Source: an uncultured Eubacteriales bacterium (GTDB lineage: Bacteria; Bacillota; Clostridia; Oscillospirales; Oscillospiraceae). From it: a DNA stretch of 8,379 nucleotides. The position numbers and the translations under genes were made by a program. Below, piece by piece: positions 1 to 6,429 of the stretch. The notes under the pieces are model-generated. The model worked only from the letters and a program-made list of their open reading frames with translations. It was not told the origin of the DNA and did no database searches. The stretch covers positions 1-8,379 of the forward strand of contig CAUABY010000088.1 of the NCBI GenBank assembly GCA_958427375.1. Reading direction: 5' to 3'. The number at the start of each line of letters is the position of its first letter. Position 1 is the stretch's first letter.

Positions 1-1
1 C

Positions 2-1225
2 TTTTTCCCGGTCTGCTACATGATGCTCAAGGGGCTGCTGAAAAACATCGACCCCTCTCTTGAGGAGGCGGCGCGGGACATGGGTGCAAGCCGCTCAAAG
101 GTCTTTACCAGCGTGACACTGCCGCTGATGCTGCCCGGCCTTGGAAACGCCTTCCTCGTGACCTTTATCGAGTCCATCGCGGACTTTGCAAACCCCATGC
201 TCATCGGCGGCTCGTATGACACTCTGGCCACCACCATCTACCTCCAGATAACCGGCGCTTACGACAAGGCGGGCGCGGCGGCGATGGCTGTCGTGCTGCT
301 GTGCATAACGCTTTTGATGTTCGCGGTGCAGAAATACTATCTTGAGGCCAAGACCGCCGCGACCCTTACCGGCAAGGCCTCCCGCGGGCGCATGCTCATT
401 GAGGATAAGAGCGTGAAGGTTCCGCTCACGGTGCTCTGCGCCATGGCGGCAATCTTCGTCATTATGATGTACATATGCGTGCCGATTGGCGCGTGCTTCC
501 CCACATGGGGCTTCAAGTTCTTCCCGCTGACGGGCAAGTGGTTCAAGCTCATCTTCACCCGCTACCACGGCTTCCAGGCGTTCAGGGATTCTTTCCTGCT
601 CTCCATTATCGCCGCCCCCATTACGGCGCTTTTGAGCATGATAATCTCCTACCTTGTAGTTAAGAGAAACTTCAGGTCCAAGGGCTTTATCGAGGCGGTC
701 TCCATGCTGGCGATGGCCGTGCCCGGCACGGTTTTGGGCGTGGGCTATATCCGCGGCTTCTCCGGCGGCATTTTCCACACCGGCTTCATGCAGGGCATAT
801 ACGGCACGGGGCTTATCCTTGTCATCGTGTTCATTGTCCGCTCCCTGCCCACCGGCACCAGAAGCGGCATCTCCGCCCTGCGGCAGATTGACAAATCCAT
901 CGAGGAATCGGCTTACGACATGGGCGCGAACAGCTTCAAGGTGTTCATGACTGTTACCCTGCCGCTGATAAAGGACTCGTTCTTAAGCGGACTTGTGACG
1001 GCCTTTGTCCGCAGCATAACGGCAATTTCCGCCATTATTCTGCTTGTCACGCCGCAGTTTCTGCTCATCACGGTACAGATTAACGAGTTCGCGGAGAAAG
1101 GCTCGTACAGCCTCGCCTGCGCGTTTGCCACCATACTCATCATCATTACATACGGTGCGGTGCTGCTTATGAACCTCTTTATAAAGCACTTTGGCACCAG
1201 CAAAAAACTAAAGGAGGAGATCTGA
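2..1225 (+). CDS. ABC importer permease, double-length Fe3+/thiamine type (5' end outside window)
   Basis: Integral membrane permease of an ABC importer. The reading frame is open from the first full codon at base 2 with no start in view, so the N-terminal part is cut by the window edge. Counting from the ATG at base 20, two EAA loops, the cytoplasmic helices that dock on the ATPase, are visible at residues 16-41 (EEAARDMGAS...VTLPL) and 295-316 (EESAYDMGAN...VTLPL). Two EAA loops in one chain mean the double-length FbpB/ThiP architecture (two fused permease halves); the window holds the end of half one and all of half two. Hydrophobic segments occur near 44-64, 85-103, 134-156, 191-213, 226-243, 262-275, 323-350 and 365-389. 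It ends TGA three bases before the ATPase ATG, so the two are co-transcribed. The family handles iron(III), thiamine, 2-aminoethylphosphonate and similar small ligands; which one is not determinable here. Confidence 0.9.
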   Translation, partial: FFPVCYMMLKGLLKNIDPSLEEAARDMGASRSKVFTSVTLPLMLPGLGNAFLVTFIESIADFANPMLIGGSYDTLATTIYLQITGAYDKAGAAAMAVVLLCITLLMFAVQKYYLEAKTAATLTGKASRGRMLIEDKSVKVPLTVLCAMAAIFVIMMYICVPIGACFPTWGFKFFPLTGKWFKLIFTRYHGFQAFRDSFLLSIIAAPITALLSMIISYLVVKRNFRSKGFIEAVSMLAMAVPGTVLGVGYIRGFSGGIFHTGFMQGIYGTGLILVIVFIVRSLPTGTRSGISALRQIDKSIEESAYDMGANSFKVFMTVTLPLIKDSFLSGLVTAFVRSITAISAIILLVTPQFLLITVQINEFAEKGSYSLACAFATILIIITYGAVLLMNLFIKHFGTSKKLKEEI

Positions 1226-1228
1226 GCT

Positions 1229-2308
1229 ATGGAAAAGACCAAAAAAGGTGTCCGTCTGGATCACATTTCAAAAATCTATCAGGACCCCAAAACCGGCAAG
1301 GATTTTTACGCCGTGAAGGATACCTCCCTTGAGATAGAACCGGGCAGCTTTGTTACGTTGCTGGGGCCTTCCGGCTGCGGAAAGACCACCACGCTTAGAA
1401 TGATTGCGGGCTTTGAAAGCCCTGACGAGGGCGAAATTTACCTTGGTGACGAGGCAATAAACGAGCTTACCCCCAATAAGCGCGACACGGCTATGGTTTT
1501 CCAAAGCTATGCCCTGCTGCCGCACTATAACGTGTTTGACAATGTGGCCTATGGCCTGAAGCTTCGCAAGGTGCCCAAGGATGAGATCAAGGAGCGGGTT
1601 ATGAAGATCCTTGACCTTGTGGAACTGACCGGCATGGAAGGGCGCATGACAAACCAGCTCTCCGGCGGTCAGCAGCAGCGCGTCGCGCTGGCAAGGGCAC
1701 TGGTCATCGAGCCGTCGGTACTGCTCTTTGACGAGCCTTTGAGCAATTTGGACGCGAAGCTTCGCGTCTCCATGCGAACGGAGATTCGCCGCATCCAGCA
1801 GGAGGTGGGCATCACCGCCATATACGTGACCCACGACCAGAGCGAGGCCATGGCGCTCTCGGACAAGATAATCATTATGAATAAGGGCGTTGTGGCGCAG
1901 ATGGGCACGCCGCAGGAGATTTACTACCGCCCCAACAGCGAGTTTGTGGCGGACTTCATCGGCGAGGCAAACTTCCTGCGCGGTAATATGACAGGCCGCG
2001 CGGAAAACGGGCATGTTAAGCTCAACGTGGCAGGGAACACCGTCAATGTCCTTGGCAGGGACGGCATGGAAGAGGGGCAGGAGTACACCGTGGTTCTGCG
2101 CCCGGAAGCCGCCTCCCTTGCGGACAGGGGCGGCCTGCCCTGCAAGGTGGTGCTCTCCTGCTTCATGGGTTCTTATCAGAATTACCATGTTATGGTCGGC
2201 GATACTCTTGTAAAGTTAGAGGAGCATAACCCAAAGAATAAGCGTATCTACGCAGAGGGCGAAGAGTGCTCGCTCGTGTTCGAGGCCGACTCTGTGCATA
2301 TCCTCTGA
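1229..2308 (+). CDS. ABC importer ATP-binding subunit with C-terminal TOBE-like domain
   Basis: Cytoplasmic ATPase that powers the preceding permease. In the 359-residue product all nucleotide-binding motifs are intact: Walker A GPSGCGKTT at 46-54, Q-loop Gln92 (VFQSYALLP), signature LSGGQQQR at 144-151, Walker B VLLFDEP at 164-170, D-loop SNLD at 172-175 and H-loop His202 (YVTHDQSEAMAL). The part after about residue 240 (EANFLRGNMTG..., VVLRPEAA) matches the TOBE/OB regulatory extension of the FbpC/PotA/MalK group, and the total length is typical. The ATG at 1229 is preceded by AAGGAGGAGA (1211-1220) at normal spacing. Three bases separate it from the permease stop, so the two are one operon. 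A terminator follows about 50 bases downstream. Motif assignment is certain; the transported ligand (iron, polyamine, phosphonate, other) is not. Confidence 0.95.
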   Translation: MEKTKKGVRLDHISKIYQDPKTGKDFYAVKDTSLEIEPGSFVTLLGPSGCGKTTTLRMIAGFESPDEGEIYLGDEAINELTPNKRDTAMVFQSYALLPHYNVFDNVAYGLKLRKVPKDEIKERVMKILDLVELTGMEGRMTNQLSGGQQQRVALARALVIEPSVLLFDEPLSNLDAKLRVSMRTEIRRIQQEVGITAIYVTHDQSEAMALSDKIIIMNKGVVAQMGTPQEIYYRPNSEFVADFIGEANFLRGNMTGRAENGHVKLNVAGNTVNVLGRDGMEEGQEYTVVLRPEAASLADRGGLPCKVVLSCFMGSYQNYHVMVGDTLVKLEEHNPKNKRIYAEGEECSLVFEADSVHIL

Positions 2309-2360
2309 CGGGGCGGGCGCGAGGCACTCAGGAAAATTTCAACAACAGCTTCATAACAAG

Positions 2361-2396
2361 ACACCGGCGTGGTTTTAGGCCATGTCGGTGTTTTTT
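2361..2396 (+). terminator. Rho-independent terminator of the first ABC operon
   Basis: ACACCGGCGTGG (2361-2372) pairs with CCATGTCGGTGT (2380-2391) over 12 bp, two of them G-U wobbles in RNA, around a 7-base loop. The stem is followed directly by a run of T (2392-2396, or six T counting the last stem base). It lies 53 bases after the ATPase stop and before the next promoter, so it separates the importer operon from the sensing operon. Confidence 0.88.
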
Positions 2397-2429
2397 GCGC
2401 AGAAAGGTGAAAATATATGGGTGCTTTGC

Positions 2430-2459
2430 TTGAAATAAAGGCACGGTGCATGGTAAAAT
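2430..2459 (+). promoter_or_regulatory. Probable sigma-A promoter of the sensing operon (extended -10)
   Basis: TTGAAA at 2430-2435 (-35) is followed after 18 bases by TAAAAT at 2454-2459 (-10). A TG at 2451-2452, one base before the -10, makes it an extended -10 promoter. The predicted start near 2466 gives a leader of about 38 bases to the ATG at 2504. It sits just after the upstream terminator, which supports independent transcription of lipoprotein, kinase and regulator. No obvious operator was seen here, so basal constitutive expression is plausible. Confidence 0.6.
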
Positions 2460-2489
2460 TAACTGAGAAAATCATGTAGTAAAATAAGT

Positions 2490-2499
2490 GGGAGGTGAT
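2490..2499 (+). promoter_or_regulatory. Strong ribosome binding site that fixes the lipoprotein start
   Basis: GGGAGGTGAT is close to the full anti-Shine-Dalgarno complement. An in-frame GTG at 2495 lies inside this site and so cannot be the start; the ATG at 2504, eight bases after GGAGG, is the supported one. This gives the signal peptide beginning MRKTLLLLL. Confidence 0.8.
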
Positions 2500-2503
2500 T
2501 ATT

Positions 2504-3493
2504 ATGAGGAAAACATTGCTTTTGCTTTTGGCGGCGGTGTTGCTGCTCAGCGGCTGCGGCATGGACGGGAACAATTACTCCGCCCTCGCGCCCGCGGAGG
2601 CGGAAAGGCTCATAATATATACCTCCCACAAGGAGAATGTCTATTCCCCGATAATCCGCGAGTTTGAGCGGCGCACGGGCATCTGGACGGAGCTAAAGAC
2701 CGGCGGCACCAATGAGCTGCTGGAGGAGATAGCCGCCGGGAACGCGGACTGCGATTTGATGTTCGGCGGGGGCGTTGACAGCCTGACGGCCTTTGCCGAC
2801 TGCTTTGTGAAGTACGACAGCCCCGCCATGGCGCGGGTGGACGATAAGTTTAAAGGCGACGGAACGTGGACACCGTTTTCCTCTCTGCCGCTGGTGCTCA
2901 TATACAACACCCAGCTCGTGCGCGTGAACCCGCCCACAAGCTGGCAGAGCCTGCTGGACAGCGAGTGGCGCGGCATGATAGCCTTTGCCGACCCCACTGT
3001 TTCCGGCTCAAGCTACACGGCGCTGTGTACGATGGCACAGGCTCTCGGCGGTGATGAGGAGGATATAATCAGGCGCTTTGCGGAAAACCTTGCCGGGCGG
3101 CAGGCGGAGGGGTCAGGGCTTGTGGTGAGCGAGGTGGCCGAGGGCAGCTGCTACATCGGCGTGACCTTGGAGGAAACAGCGCTCAAAGCGGTCTCGGATG
3201 GCTATGATATCGCCCTTGCGTATCCGAAAGAGGGGACAAGCGCCCTGCCCGACGGGGCGGCGATAGTCAAAGGCTGTTCGCACGAGGAAAATGCCCGGAT
3301 GTTTATTGATTTTCTGCTCAGTGACGATGTGCAGGGCAGGCTGCCGGATAAATTTTCCCGCCGCAGTGTTCTCAAGGATGCGGAGAGCAGCCCGGAGTTT
3401 GAGCTGCTGGATTATGATTTGACATGGGCAAGCGGCATGCAGAGCCGGCTTCTTGAAAGCTGGCAGGGATATTTTGAGGGCGGACGCAGATGA
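2504..3493 (+). CDS. Solute-binding lipoprotein paired with a sensor kinase (Fe3+/PgtC-like family)
   Basis: Extracellular type-2 periplasmic-binding-protein fold, 329 residues. A signal peptide with Arg2-Lys3, a Leu/Ala/Val core and lipobox LSGC (15-18) predicts a lipid-anchored Cys18. The mature part opens with RLIIYTSHKENVYSPII (35-51) and has FERRTGI (54-60), LVLIYNTQLV (130-139), FADPTVSGSSY (161-171) and IALAYPKEG (236-244). These are the hallmark segments of the Fe3+/2-aminoethylphosphonate/phosphoglycerate binding-protein group. Its stop overlaps the kinase start (ATGA, 3490-3493), so it is translationally coupled to the kinase and not to a permease. This context suggests it presents ligand to the kinase sensor domain, as proposed for PgtC with PgtB; that role is inference. 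It could also serve the upstream transporter, whose binding protein is not in view. Family call is firm, ligand unknown. Confidence 0.88.
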   Translation: MRKTLLLLLAAVLLLSGCGMDGNNYSALAPAEAERLIIYTSHKENVYSPIIREFERRTGIWTELKTGGTNELLEEIAAGNADCDLMFGGGVDSLTAFADCFVKYDSPAMARVDDKFKGDGTWTPFSSLPLVLIYNTQLVRVNPPTSWQSLLDSEWRGMIAFADPTVSGSSYTALCTMAQALGGDEEDIIRRFAENLAGRQAEGSGLVVSEVAEGSCYIGVTLEETALKAVSDGYDIALAYPKEGTSALPDGAAIVKGCSHEENARMFIDFLLSDDVQGRLPDKFSRRSVLKDAESSPEFELLDYDLTWASGMQSRLLESWQGYFEGGRR

Positions 3494-5193
3494 GAGCATG
3501 GATAAGGCGGTCGTTCAAAAACCGCATATTGTGTACGGTGCTGCTGGCGGCGCTGCTGCCGCTGCTGTTGTGCGATGTGTTCATGGTGAGAGCCATGATA
3601 TTCCGAAACGGGCGCAGCCTTGCCGGGCAGGCTCAGGAGGAGCTTTCAAAGGCGGGGGAGAGGTATTACGGCTTTGTCGACGAGCTTGACGCCACCGCAA
3701 AGCATCTTGCGGACAGTACCGCCGTGAAAAGCGCGCTTCGCCGCGGCGGCGGAGGCTCAAAAATCCTCTATCAGGTGCTCTACAGGAACACACAGGAGCT
3801 GAGGAGCTTTGCGAGCTTCGGCATATACGGCCCGGAAGGGGACTGCCTTTACAGCACTGACGGCCGCATCCCCGCGGGGAAGCTTGATACTGGCTGGGGG
3901 CTTCTATATGCCGCGCGCAGTGCAGGGGGAACGGCTTTCTGCGCCGATGACAGCCGGGGTCTTGAGGGCGCGCGGGCGATAAAAACTGCCGACGGCGGGG
4001 TGCTCGGCTTTGTTGTGATGCAGGTGGAGCAAAACGGCTTTGACACGCTCTTTGCCGATATTATTGACCCCATGAACGATTTGATGATATTTGACGCCAC
4101 ATGGCGCGGAATATACTATACCCAGTCGGACAGAGCCGAGGATACAGCCAGACTTCTGAGAGAGCAGTTCCTCTCAGGCGAGCGGCTCATCGGCGGCAAT
4201 GAGGACTGCATATATACCCTCAGCGCGGGCGAGCGGGACGAGAGCTTCGTCCTGCAACAGCCGAAAAACTACACCTCCGCCGTGCGGCATACTATACGCT
4301 CCGTCGGCGTAATCATGGGCGCTCTGGGCGTGCTGCTGTGCTTCTGGTGTGCCTGGCAGCTCAGCCGACAGCTCTTTGAGCCTGTGCAGAAGCTGGATTT
4401 AGCCATGCAGCAGGTGGAGCGGGGCAATTACGATGTTGAGCTTGACAGCACTGCCGAGGATGAGCTCGGCAGGCTCACGGCCAACTTCAACCGCATGACA
4501 AGGGAGTACCGGGAAAATCTTGAGCGCTCCGTGCAGCGCGAAATAGAGCTCAATGAGACGCGCCTGAGCATGCTGCAAGCGCAGTTGAACCCCCATTTTT
4601 TGTATAACACCCTCGACAGCATAAAGTGGATGGGCGTGACGAATGGCGTACCGCAGGTGGCTGGCATGGCGACAGACCTTGCGGCGCTGCTGCGCGCGGG
4701 TATTTCCGGGGAAAAGCTCATCACCCTTGAAGAGGAATTGGAGCTTATCAACCGCTATCTTGAGATACAGGAGATGCGCTTTGCCGACAGCTTCACCTGT
4801 GAGATAGAGGTGGAGGACAGGTTCCAGCGCTGCATTGTCCCCAAGCTTGTCTTGCAGCCGATTGTTGAAAACGCCATAATCCACGGCGTGGCGGATATGG
4901 AGTACGGCTACATCAAGATAAGCGCCCGCGAGGACAGGGGCGATATGATTCTCACTGTCAGCGATAACGGCAAGGGCATAGATGAGGCCGTGCTGGCGCT
5001 TTTAAATAGCCCCGGCCATCAGCTGCCCGGCGGGCACCTGGGGCTGAGCAACGTGGATAAAATAATAAAACTGTATTACGGCGAAAGCTACGGTATAGCC
5101 GTGTTTTCACAGCCGGGCGAGGGCTGCCGCGTGGAACTGCGGCTGCCATGTGAAAAGGCGGATAAACAGGAGGAGGCGATAAATCATGCTTAA
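3490..5193 (+). CDS. Membrane sensor histidine kinase, YesM/LytS-type catalytic core with HAMP
   Basis: Two-component sensor, 567 residues. Order: short cytoplasmic start, TM1 about 13-35, extracellular sensor region about 36-268, TM2 about 270-290, HAMP about 291-343 (EPVQKLDLAMQQVERGNYDVEL, then DELGRLTANFNRM), a short coiled helix, then the His_kinase core QAQLNPHFLYNTLDSI (363-378) with phospho-acceptor His369. The ATPase domain has the N box VENAIIHG (459-466), G1 box DNGKGI (492-497) and G2 box GGHLGLSN (514-521). This core layout is that of the YesM/PgtB-like kinases that partner AraC-type regulators. A glycine run RGGGGS at 85-90 in the sensor region probably forms a flexible turn. 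The ATG at 3490 overlaps the lipoprotein stop by four bases, with a modest GAGGG-type site just upstream. The 3' end overlaps the regulator by eight bases. The signal is probably the ligand-bound lipoprotein, an inference from gene order. Confidence 0.93.
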   Translation: MRAWIRRSFKNRILCTVLLAALLPLLLCDVFMVRAMIFRNGRSLAGQAQEELSKAGERYYGFVDELDATAKHLADSTAVKSALRRGGGGSKILYQVLYRNTQELRSFASFGIYGPEGDCLYSTDGRIPAGKLDTGWGLLYAARSAGGTAFCADDSRGLEGARAIKTADGGVLGFVVMQVEQNGFDTLFADIIDPMNDLMIFDATWRGIYYTQSDRAEDTARLLREQFLSGERLIGGNEDCIYTLSAGERDESFVLQQPKNYTSAVRHTIRSVGVIMGALGVLLCFWCAWQLSRQLFEPVQKLDLAMQQVERGNYDVELDSTAEDELGRLTANFNRMTREYRENLERSVQREIELNETRLSMLQAQLNPHFLYNTLDSIKWMGVTNGVPQVAGMATDLAALLRAGISGEKLITLEEELELINRYLEIQEMRFADSFTCEIEVEDRFQRCIVPKLVLQPIVENAIIHGVADMEYGYIKISAREDRGDMILTVSDNGKGIDEAVLALLNSPGHQLPGGHLGLSNVDKIIKLYYGESYGIAVFSQPGEGCRVELRLPCEKADKQEEAINHA

Positions 5194-5932
5194 GGTTCTG
5201 GTGGTTGATGACGAGGTTATTGTCCGCAAGGGCATTGTCCTGGGCGTTGACTGGGTGAAAATGGACTGCGTCATCGTGGGCGAGGCCGCAAACGGCATTG
5301 AGGGCCTCGCGGCGGCGGAAAGCTACAAGCCAAATCTTATAATAACCGATGTGCGTATGCCGCGCATGGGCGGCATAGAGATGATGCAGGAACTTCGCCG
5401 CCGCGGCTGCCGCGCCCACACCATATTTCTCACGGCCTACAGTGACTTTGAGTATGTGCGCTCAGCTTTGCAGCTTGGCGCAGCGGACTATCTGCTCAAG
5501 CCATTCCGCGATGAGGAGCTCGCCGCCGCCATCGAGCGGGTACACCGAAAGGACGAGGAACTGTCCGAGCTGAGCCGGGAGGACATAATGCCGCTCGTAA
5601 AGGGCGATAAGAGCAAGTATGTGTTCGAGGCGCTCAACTACATCGCCGAGCACTATGCCGACAGCGACATAAACATCACCGGCATCGCGAAAAGCCTCGG
5701 CGTCAGCGAGGGACACCTGAGCCACGTGTTTAAAAAGGAGACGAGCTACACCGTTGTGGGCTATCTGACCCAGTACCGCATACATATGGCCATGGAAATG
5801 CTGCGCGACTGCCGCCGCAAGGTGTACGAGGTGGCCGAGGCGGTGGGCTATAGGGATGTGGCCTATTTCGGCAGCACCTTCAAAAAGCTTACGGGGCTTT
5901 CACCGTCCGAATATCAGGACAGATGCCGCTGA
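5186..5932 (+). CDS. Response regulator with AraC-type DNA-binding domain (YesN-like)
   Basis: Cytoplasmic transcription regulator, 248 residues. The receiver domain spans about 1-122, with acidic pair Asp8-Asp9, phospho-acceptor Asp55 (IITDVRMP), Thr83 (FLTAYSDFEY) and Lys105 (YLLKPF), all in place. A short linker leads to the two-helix-turn-helix AraC domain at about 145-248, with NITGIAKSLGVSEGHLSHVFKKE (163-185) and VAEAVGYRDVAYFGSTFKKLTGLSPSEY (216-243), the latter being the AraC signature. The start at 5186 has AGGAGGAGG at 5168-5176, inside the end of the kinase gene, and overlaps the kinase by eight bases, so the pair is co-translated. At 248 residues it is short for YesN-like regulators, many of which carry a longer linker. 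Likely targets are the flanking ABC importer operons, especially the promoter region at 6045-6108; this is inference. Confidence 0.93.
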   Translation: MLKVLVVDDEVIVRKGIVLGVDWVKMDCVIVGEAANGIEGLAAAESYKPNLIITDVRMPRMGGIEMMQELRRRGCRAHTIFLTAYSDFEYVRSALQLGAADYLLKPFRDEELAAAIERVHRKDEELSELSREDIMPLVKGDKSKYVFEALNYIAEHYADSDINITGIAKSLGVSEGHLSHVFKKETSYTVVGYLTQYRIHMAMEMLRDCRRKVYEVAEAVGYRDVAYFGSTFKKLTGLSPSEYQDRCR

Positions 5933-5979
5933 TACTGAAATCTGATTAAAATTAAGAATTTTAATCAGAGAATAGTATC
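5931..5979. repeat. Long AT-rich inverted repeat starting at the regulator stop codon
   Basis: TCTGATTAAAATT (5941-5953) and AATTTTAATCAGA (5957-5969) are a perfect 13-bp inverted repeat around AAG. Outside a 4-by-4 base internal loop, GATACT (5931-5936) pairs with AGTATC (5974-5979), the left arm including two bases of the regulator's TGA. No U-run follows, so it is not a standard rho-independent terminator. It may be a 3'-end stabilising hairpin, a weak terminator, or a DNA-level operator. The symmetry is seen directly; the role is open. Confidence 0.6.
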
Positions 5980-6044
5980 AAACACCGGTTTTGTGAAACT
6001 TGCATAAAAACGGCCTCAAAATTTCTCCGATTCAGAAAATCCAA

Positions 6045-6058
6045 TGTCAGAAATGACA
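6045..6058. promoter_or_regulatory. Small palindrome, candidate operator upstream of the second importer
   Basis: TGTCA-GAAA-TGACA is a 5-bp inverted repeat. CAGAAA/T also recurs as direct copies at 6033, 6048 and 6057. The palindrome centre is about 63 bases upstream of the predicted start near 6115, a usual distance for an activator. The downstream TATAAT lacks a good -35, which fits activation by the AraC-type regulator. Five-base arms are short enough to occur by chance. The rest of 5980-6102 shows nothing else I can name. Confidence 0.3.
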
Positions 6059-6102
6059 GAATAATCGCAGTTTTGCCTCATTCTAAAAAAAGGATTTTAC
6101 TA

Positions 6103-6108
6103 TATAAT
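6103..6108 (+). promoter_or_regulatory. Consensus -10 box (TATAAT) with poor -35
   Basis: TATAAT sits in an AT-rich run (6101-6115) directly left of the inserted element. At 16-18 bp upstream only weak matches to TTGACA exist (for example TTCTAA at 6081-6086), as expected of an activator-dependent promoter. The predicted start, near 6115, coincides with the left edge of the element. It is the best promoter candidate for the binding-protein gene at 6430. Confidence 0.5.
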
Positions 6109-6115
6109 ATTTATA

Positions 6116-6140
6116 GCATCGGCAGACAAGAGCACACACG
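6116..6140 (+). repeat. Left terminal inverted repeat of the MITE-like element
   Basis: This 25-bp arm begins GCATCGGCAGACAAG and ends CACACACG. It matches the reverse complement of 6364-6388 at 23 of 25 positions; the two differences are at 6131-6132. As RNA only one position is unpaired (A6131 against C6373), because G6132 can wobble with U6372. Confidence 0.85.
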
Positions 6141-6169
6141 CCTTACAGCGCGTCTCTAAGGCGCTTTTT
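6140..6169 (+). terminator. Weak terminator-like hairpin inside the element
   Basis: GCCTTA (6140-6145) pairs with TAAGGC (6157-6162) across an 11-base loop, and a T-run (6165-6169) follows after GC. An alternative stem is AGCGC (6147-6151) with GCGCT (6161-6165), directly before the T-run. Either is short, so it could at most attenuate transcription entering from the TATAAT box. Pairing of 6140 with the other terminal repeat would compete with it. Confidence 0.3.
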
Positions 6170-6363
6170 GCTCTTTTCGCTTTGATGGGCGACAGCCCAT
6201 CTGCATCTCAAAAAGAAAAAATCGCTCATAAATTCATCGCTGGCAGGTGCTCGCAGTTTTGCCGGAGCAGAAATGCGCTCAGGCAATGAAAAGCCCGCTG
6301 AGAATACTTTGTGTATTGTCAAGGGCTTTGAAGCCGCATGGGCGTTTTTCTGCCCGTCAAAAC

Positions 6364-6388
6364 CGTGTGTGTCCTTGTCTGCCGATGC
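6364..6388 (-). repeat. Right terminal inverted repeat of the MITE-like element
   Basis: This is the partner of 6116-6140, ending CTTGTCTGCCGATGC. It is followed by TA and then GCATC, which creates the perfect palindrome GATGCTAGCATC at 6384-6395 across the junction. It ends 41 bases before the start codon at 6430 and leaves the ribosome binding site AAGGAG (6415-6420) outside the element. Confidence 0.85.
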
Positions 6389-6429
6389 TAGCATCAACGA
6401 ATAAATTATAAGAAAAGGAGAAAACCAAT

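Larger units (their letters stand above)
6114..6390. mobile_element. MITE-like element, 273 bp with 25-bp terminal inverted repeats and TA flanks
   Basis: The ends at 6116-6140 and 6364-6388 are inverted repeats of each other over 25 bp with two mismatches (starting GCATCGGCAGACAAG on the left). Both ends are flanked outside by TA, which fits a TA target duplication of the IS630/Tc1-mariner kind. The interior has no credible gene but several small hairpins: GCCTTA/TAAGGC (6140-6145/6157-6162) before a T-run, GATGGGC/GCCCATC (6184-6190/6195-6201), and AAAGCCC/GGGCTTT (6290-6296/6323-6329) enclosing AATAC/GTATT. Size, ends and lack of a transposase fit a miniature inverted-repeat transposable element mobilised in trans. 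It lies between the likely promoter and the gene at 6430. An alternative is a structured regulatory leader RNA; finding copies elsewhere in the genome would decide. Confidence 0.7.

Noticed and set aside
95..778. Minus-strand open frame of 227 codons
   Set aside because: Antisense to the permease, rich in His/Arg/Gly/Glu as expected of a reversed membrane-protein frame, with no domain recognised.
1268..2188. Minus-strand open frame of 306 codons
   Set aside because: It lies wholly antisense to an ATPase gene with intact motifs and has no family signature of its own; it reflects the GC-rich codon pattern of the real gene.
2495..2503. GTG start three codons upstream for the sensing lipoprotein
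   Set aside because: The GTG is part of the ribosome binding site GGGAGGTGAT and cannot also be its start; the ATG at 2504 has correct spacing.
6375..6412. Promoter made by the right end of the element (TTGTCT) with the TATAAG downstream
   Set aside because: The spacing of about 26 bases is too long, and the start would fall at the ribosome binding site of the gene at 6430.
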